From JAICLV01 sp036380925 (GTDB taxonomy: Bacteria; Actinomycetota; Actinomycetes; Acidothermales; Acidothermaceae), in contig DASVDW010000213.1 of assembly GCA_036380925.1 (NCBI GenBank), positions 1 through 20,296 on the forward strand: 20,296 bases of DNA, written 5' to 3'. The notes under the pieces were generated by a model that did not search any database, had not been told where the DNA came from, and saw nothing but the letters and a program-made list of their open reading frames with translations. This document shows, piece by piece, positions 15,933 through 20,296 of the stretch. How positions within the stretch are numbered: the first letter of the stretch is position 1; each line of letters begins with the position of its first letter. Made by a program: the position numbers and the translations under genes.

Positions 15933-17242
15933 GCGCTTTCCTCGCCTTCGACTCGCATCACACTCGCCACATCGCGCACGATGTCGAGCCCGCTCAAATC
16001 CTCGACGGTGGCCGACAACGCGGCGTCCGACGCCGAGTGCGTCACGATCACCAACGTCGCGTCGTCGCCGCGGCCCGATTGCCGCACCGTCTGAATCGAG
16101 ACGTCATGCTTGGCGAAGACCTGCGCGACCGCCGCGAGAACACCGGCTTTGTCGGCGACGTCGAGGCTGACGTGGTAGCGCGTGCGGGTGTCGCCCATCG
16201 GCCGCACTTCGAGGTCCGCGTAGGCGGATTCCCCTGTGCCCAAAGCGTTTTTGACCTTGTTGCGCGCGACGGCCACGATGTCGCCGAGCACCGCGCTCGC
16301 GGTCGGCGCTCCCCCGGCCCCGCGCCCGTAGAACATCAGCTGGCCCGCCGCCTCGGCCTCGATGAACACCGCGTTGTAAGCCTCGCGCACACCGGCCAGC
16401 GGATGCGACCGCGGGATCATCGCCGGATGCACCCGCACGCCGACGCCGCGGCCATCGGCAGAGCGCTCGCAGATCGCCAGCAGTTTGACGACACACCCCA
16501 TGTCGCGCGCGCTCGCCACCGCGGCGGCGGTGACGTCGGCGATGCCTTCGCGGTAGACGTCGCCGATGGTGACGCGGGTGTGAAAGGCCAGACCGGCCAG
16601 GATCGCGGCTTTCGCGGCCGCGTCGAATGCGTCGATGTCGGCGCTCGGATCGGCTTCGGCGTAACCCAACTCGGTGGCCTCGTCGAGCGCCTCGGTGAAA
16701 CTCGCGCCGGTTTCATCCATGCGGGTCAGGATGTAGTTGGTGGTGCCGTTGACGATGCCGAGGACCCGATGGACCGCGTCTCCGGCCAGCGACTCGCGCA
16801 ACGGCCGCAGCAGCGGGATCGCACCAGCCACGCTCGCCTCGAAGTACAGGTCGACGCCGTGCTTGTCGGCCGCGTCGTGCAGGGTCGCGCCGTCCTCGGC
16901 GAGCAGCGCTTTGTTCGCCGTGACGATCGACGCGCCGTGGCTCATCGCCGAGAGGATCAGCGTGCGCGCGGGCTCGATACCGCCGATGACCTCGACGACG
17001 ATGTCGATGTCGTCGCGCGCGACGAGCGCCGCGGCGTCGGTGGTGAGCAGCGCGGGATCGACGTCGAGATCGCGCTTTCGCTGCGGGCGGCGAACCGCGA
17101 TGCCGACGATCTCCAGCGGCGCGCCGACCCTGGCCGCGAGGTCTTCGCGCTGCTCCTGCAGCAAGCGGATGACCTCGGCGCCCACCGTTCCGCAACCGAG
17201 CAGCGCCACGCGCAGCGACCGGGGGCCCTGGTGGCCGCTCAT
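15929..17242 (-). CDS. hom: Homoserine dehydrogenase with ACT domain
   Basis: Hom reduces aspartate semialdehyde to homoserine with NAD(P)H, the branch point to threonine and methionine. It has 437 residues. The nucleotide-binding loop LGCGTVG is at 15-21, and TANKALLAEDG (108-118) holds the conserved Lys111. GIVNGTTNYIL is at 162-172, and the catalytic segment AEADPSADIDAFDAAAK ends at Lys211. A C-terminal ACT domain (about 354-430) suggests feedback inhibition by threonine. The frame is open for 180 codons upstream, but that part shadows lysA; ATG at 17242 has AGGA seven bases upstream. It lies 38 bases after lysA. No aspartokinase is fused or adjacent. Confidence 0.96.
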   Translation of the reverse strand: MSGHQGPRSLRVALLGCGTVGAEVIRLLQEQREDLAARVGAPLEIVGIAVRRPQRKRDLDVDPALLTTDAAALVARDDIDIVVEVIGGIEPARTLILSAMSHGASIVTANKALLAEDGATLHDAADKHGVDLYFEASVAGAIPLLRPLRESLAGDAVHRVLGIVNGTTNYILTRMDETGASFTEALDEATELGYAEADPSADIDAFDAAAKAAILAGLAFHTRVTIGDVYREGIADVTAAAVASARDMGCVVKLLAICERSADGRGVGVRVHPAMIPRSHPLAGVREAYNAVFIEAEAAGQLMFYGRGAGGAPTASAVLGDIVAVARNKVKNALGTGESAYADLEVRPMGDTRTRYHVSLDVADKAGVLAAVAQVFAKHDVSIQTVRQSGRGDDATLVIVTHSASDAALSATVEDLSGLDIVRDVASVMRVEGEESA

Positions 17243-17280
17243 CGCCGTCCTGCCTTTGTCGCCGTCATTGACATCGCCGC

Positions 17281-18693
17281 TTATTCTGCCGGTTCGGCGT
17301 CCACGTCGAGCCGCAAGATGTCGTCGACGGTCTCGCGCCGCACGATCAGTCGCGGCTCGCCGTCGCGCACCGCGACGACCGGGGGGCGGCCGAGGTGGTT
17401 GTAGTTGCTCGACAGCGACCGGCAATACGCCCCGGTGACCGCGACGGCGATCAGGTCGCCGGGAGCGGTGTCGGCCGGCAGGAAGGTGTCGCGCACGACG
17501 ATGTCGCCGGACTCGCAGTGCTTGCCGACCACCCGCGCGAGCATCGGCGGGGCGGACGACGCCCGATTGGCCAGCGCGCAGGTGTAGGCCGCGTCGTACA
17601 GCGCGGTGCGGACGTTGTCGCTCATGCCGCCGTCGACGCTGACGTAGCTGCGAACCAGCCCGGCGGCGACCTCGACCCGCTTCACCGTGCCGACCTCGTA
17701 GAGCGTGAAGGTGGTCGGGCCGCTGATCGCCCGACCCGGCTCGACGCTGAGTCGCGGAACGGCTAGGCCGGCCGCCTCGCACTCGCGCTCGACGATGGCC
17801 CGCAACTGCCCTGCCACGTAAGCGATTTCGGCAGGGTCGTCGTCGACCGTGTAGGCGACGCCGAGGCCGCCTCCGAGGTCGAGCTCAGGCAGCTCAACGC
17901 CGACGTCGTCGCGGAGTTCCTTTAGCAGCCCGACGACGCGGTGCGCGGAGACCTCGAATCCGGAGGTGTCGAAGATCTGCGAGCCGATATGCGAGTGCAG
18001 GCCGACGAGTTCGAGGGTTTCGCTGGCGAGCACCCGTCTCGCCGCTTCCAGCGCGTCGCCTCCCGCGAGCGAGAAGCCGAACTTCTGATCCTCGTGCGCG
18101 GTGGCGATGAACTCGTGGGTGTGCGCCTCGACGCCGACCGTGACGCGGACCAGCACCCGCGGCCTGGCGTCGCGACCGACCGCCAGCTTGGCGAGCCGCT
18201 CGATCTCGTCGAAAGAGTCGACGACGACGCGCCCGACGCCGGCGTCGAGGGCGGCGGTCAGCTCTGCGACGGACTTGTTGTTGCCGTGCATCGCGATCTT
18301 CGGCGCGGGGAAGCCGGCGTGCAGCGCGACCGCGAGCTCGCCGCCGGTGCACACGTCGAGCCGCAGTCCCTCCTGCGCCACCCAGCGGGCGATCGCGGTG
18401 GTCAAGAAGGACTTGCCGGCGTAATAGACATCGGCGTCGGGGAACGCGTGAAGCCAGGCCCGGCAACGGGCGCGGAAGTCGTCCTCGTCGACGACGTACG
18501 CCGGGGTGCCGAACTCGGCCGCGAGCCTGGTCGCGGAGACGCCCGCCACGACGAGCTCACCGTCGTCCGATCGCCTGACGTTGCGCGACCACACCTTCGA
18601 TGGCAGCGCGTTGAGATCCGCGGGAGGTTGCAGCGGCGCGGCGCCGAGCTCGCGGACGTCGGCGTGCAAGGCGCCAGCCTCGTGGGTGTGCAT
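17281..18693 (-). CDS. lysA: Diaminopimelate decarboxylase
   Basis: LysA decarboxylates meso-diaminopimelate to lysine with pyridoxal phosphate, the last step of lysine synthesis. The 470-residue barrel enzyme has the PLP lysine Lys94 in YYAGKSFLT (90-98). HSHIGSQ is at 233-239, GGGLG at 274-278, EPGR at 318-321, CESGD at 393-397 and GAYCRSLSSNYN at 421-432. The N-terminus HEAGALHADV resembles that of Streptomyces LysA, supporting ATG at 18693. That ATG directly follows AAGGAG with no spacer, which is unusual. TTG at residue 9, with GAGG eight bases before it, is a weaker alternative. It follows argS by four bases. Confidence 0.97.
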   Translation of the reverse strand: MHTHEAGALHADVRELGAAPLQPPADLNALPSKVWSRNVRRSDDGELVVAGVSATRLAAEFGTPAYVVDEDDFRARCRAWLHAFPDADVYYAGKSFLTTAIARWVAQEGLRLDVCTGGELAVALHAGFPAPKIAMHGNNKSVAELTAALDAGVGRVVVDSFDEIERLAKLAVGRDARPRVLVRVTVGVEAHTHEFIATAHEDQKFGFSLAGGDALEAARRVLASETLELVGLHSHIGSQIFDTSGFEVSAHRVVGLLKELRDDVGVELPELDLGGGLGVAYTVDDDPAEIAYVAGQLRAIVERECEAAGLAVPRLSVEPGRAISGPTTFTLYEVGTVKRVEVAAGLVRSYVSVDGGMSDNVRTALYDAAYTCALANRASSAPPMLARVVGKHCESGDIVVRDTFLPADTAPGDLIAVAVTGAYCRSLSSNYNHLGRPPVVAVRDGEPRLIVRRETVDDILRLDVDAEPAE

Positions 18694-18699
18694 CTCCTT
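18694..18699 (-). promoter_or_regulatory. lysA ribosome site overlapping the argS stop
   Basis: AAGGAG on the coding strand shares two bases with the argS TAA and runs straight into the lysA ATG without the usual 5-9 base spacer. Terminating argS ribosomes would cover the lysA start, so re-initiation may matter more than direct binding. Confidence 0.5.
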
Positions 18700-20296
18700 A
18701 CATCCGTTCCGGCGCGCTGACGCCGAGCAGGTCGAGCCCGTTCGCGATGACGACGCGGGCGGCGTCGTTGAGCCACAACCGGGCGTGCACCAGCGGGGTC
18801 ACCGGCTCGTCGCCCATCGGCAGAATGCGGCACACGTCGTAAAACCGGTGGTAGACGCCGGCCAACTCCTCGAGATATCTGGCGACGCGGTGCGGCTCGC
18901 GCAGCTCGGCGGCACTGGCCACAATGCGCGGGAACTCGCCGAGCGCGCCGAGCAAGTCGTTCTCGCGCTCGTGCGACAGCAGCGTCGGGTCGAATTCGCC
19001 GCGCTCGATGCCGAGCTCGCGCGCGTTGCGTGAGACCGACGCCGTGCGCGCCGCGACGTACTGCACGTAGAAGACCGGGTTGTCGTTCTTCTTGCGGGTG
19101 ATGTCGTCGATGTCGAGAGTCAGCGGCGAGTCACTCGGGTAGCGGGTGAGTGAGTACCGGACGGCGTCGACGCCCGCCATCTCGACGAAGTCTTCAAGGG
19201 TGACGATTTCGCCGGCCCGCTTGGAAAGCCGGACCTCCTCGCCGCCTTTGAGGATCTTCACCAACTGGCCGATCAGCACCTCTATGTTCTTGTCGGGGTC
19301 GTCACCGGCGCAGGCCGCGATCGCCTTGAGTCGCGCGACGTAGCCGTGGTGGTCGGCGCCGAGAAGGTAGATGCAGACGTCGAAGCCGCGCGAGCGCTTG
19401 TCGACGTAGTAGGCGGTGTCGGACGCGAAATAGGTCAGCTCGCCGTCGCTTTTCACCAGCGGGCGGTCTTTGTCGTCGCCGAAATCGGTGGTGCGCAGCC
19501 AGACTGCGCCGTCTGCCTCGTAGAGATGGCCCAGCTCGCGTAGCCGGGCGAAGCCACGCTCGACGGCGCCCGAGTCATGTAGCGACCGCTCGGAGTACCA
19601 GACGTCGAAGTGGGTGCCGAAGTCGTCGAGCACTCGCCGCTGGTGGTCAAGCTGGAGGCGGTAACCGGCGTCGCGAAAAGCCTGCATCCGATCCGGCTCA
19701 GGCAGGTCGACGATGCCTGGGTCGGTCTTCACGATCTCCTCGGCGAGATCGCCGATGTAGCCGCCGTGGTAGCCGTCGGCGGGCACCGGCTGGCCAAGCG
19801 CGACGGCCTCGAGCGACGCGCCGAACCGATCCATCTGCACGCCGCGGTCGTTGATGTAGAACTCGCGGGTGACGTCGGCGCCGGCGGCGCTGAGCACCCG
19901 GCCGATCGCGTCGCCGACCGCGGCCCATCGGGTGTGGCCGAGGTGCAGCGGACCGGTCGGGTTGGCCGAGATGAACTCGAGGTTGACCTTCTGGCCGCGC
20001 AACGTGTCGGTCTGGCCGTAGGCCGGGCCGGCGTCGACGATCAAGCGGGCCAGCTCGCCCTGCGAGGCGACGTCCAAATTGATGTTCAAGAAGCCAGGCC
20101 CGGCGATCTCGACGCTGGCGATTCCGTCGGCGCTGCGCAGCTTGGTGGCGATCAGCTCGGCGAGCTGGCGGGGGGCGCGGCCGGCCGGCTTGGCCAATTG
20201 AAGGGCCACATTGGTGGCGTAGTCGCCGTGCTCCTTGTTCTTCGGCCGCTCCACCGTGACCGTCTCGGGGACGGCGACGGCGAGCCCCTCGTCGGC
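18698..20296 (-). CDS. argS: Arginyl-tRNA synthetase, N-terminus cut by window edge
   Basis: ArgS charges tRNA-Arg with arginine. The frame stays open to the right edge, so 532 residues are visible and the first few dozen residues are missing. A GTG at 20254 is internal: the codons before it (ADEGLAVAVPETVTV) read smoothly into ERPKNKEHGDYATNVALQL, the conserved family N-terminus. The class I signature HLGH is at about visible residues 118-121 in ANPTGPLHLGHTR. VRLSKRAGEIVTLEDF stands in the KMSKS position, and the C-terminal DALR anticodon-binding domain starts near VFYVQYVAARTAS. It ends APERM-TAA, four bases before lysA. Confidence 0.97.
   Translation of the reverse strand, partial: ADEGLAVAVPETVTVERPKNKEHGDYATNVALQLAKPAGRAPRQLAELIATKLRSADGIASVEIAGPGFLNINLDVASQGELARLIVDAGPAYGQTDTLRGQKVNLEFISANPTGPLHLGHTRWAAVGDAIGRVLSAAGADVTREFYINDRGVQMDRFGASLEAVALGQPVPADGYHGGYIGDLAEEIVKTDPGIVDLPEPDRMQAFRDAGYRLQLDHQRRVLDDFGTHFDVWYSERSLHDSGAVERGFARLRELGHLYEADGAVWLRTTDFGDDKDRPLVKSDGELTYFASDTAYYVDKRSRGFDVCIYLLGADHHGYVARLKAIAACAGDDPDKNIEVLIGQLVKILKGGEEVRLSKRAGEIVTLEDFVEMAGVDAVRYSLTRYPSDSPLTLDIDDITRKKNDNPVFYVQYVAARTASVSRNARELGIERGEFDPTLLSHERENDLLGALGEFPRIVASAAELREPHRVARYLEELAGVYHRFYDVCRILPMGDEPVTPLVHARLWLNDAARVVIANGLDLLGVSAPERM

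Noticed and set aside
16037..17404. 455-codon open frame on the plus strand
   Set aside because: It is antisense to hom and the end of lysA, which both show full catalytic motifs.
17243..17782. Upstream extension of hom by 180 codons
   Set aside because: The extra part lies over lysA in another frame and reads as Arg/Gly-rich noise. ATG at 17242 has a good ribosome site and gives a normal N-terminus before the nucleotide-binding loop.
20252..20254. GTG as the true start of argS
   Set aside because: The frame continues upstream to the edge with family-like sequence, and starting here would remove part of the conserved N-terminal domain.

Overview
This window is a stretch of conserved housekeeping chromosome from a high-GC actinobacterium. 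The bases are strongly GC-rich, GTG starts are common, and the gene order argS-lysA-hom-thrC-thrB-rho-rpmE-prfA-prmC-tsaC(sua5)-wecA-atpI-atpBEFHAGD matches the order I know from mycobacteria and, with variations, from other actinobacteria. The c subunit of the ATP synthase and the C-terminal tail of the alpha subunit look mycobacterial. However, b and delta are separate proteins, unlike the fused b-delta of Mycobacterium. I therefore place it among Actinomycetes with some Mycobacteriales-like ATP synthase traits and do not name a genus.

Every real gene is on the minus strand, so transcription runs from high to low coordinates. From right to left: argS (cut by the right edge) is followed by lysA and then hom-thrC-thrB, which make lysine and threonine from the aspartate family; hom/thrC and thrC/thrB overlap. 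A 294-base gap holds a putative promoter and a long leader for rho. Next come rpmE (ribosomal protein L31) with a hairpin terminator, then the overlapping set prfA-prmC-tsaC, whose products are release factor 1, the methylase that modifies it, and a tRNA t6A biosynthesis enzyme. wecA (polyprenyl-phosphate sugar-phosphate transferase, envelope glycan synthesis) follows. After a 174-base gap with a plausible promoter, the ATP synthase operon begins with two small membrane proteins (AtpZ-like and AtpI-like). It continues with a, c, b, delta, alpha, gamma and beta. atpD is complete and ends on the first base of the window; atpC (epsilon) is expected just outside.

The plus strand carries many long open frames. 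All lie antisense to recognisable genes and read as arginine/aspartate/valine-rich shadows of GC-rich coding sequence. I see no tRNA, rRNA, CRISPR array, insertion sequence, phage gene or toxin-antitoxin pair.

I found no new biological system here. The points that repay a second look are details inside known genes. They are: a methionine in the c subunit at the position tied to natural bedaquiline resistance in Mycobacterium xenopi; a mycobacterial-type alpha C-terminal extension without the b-delta fusion; an internal duplication in delta; a short acidic insertion in beta; a glutamine-rich plus arginine/glycine-rich insert in Rho; and the long rho leader.
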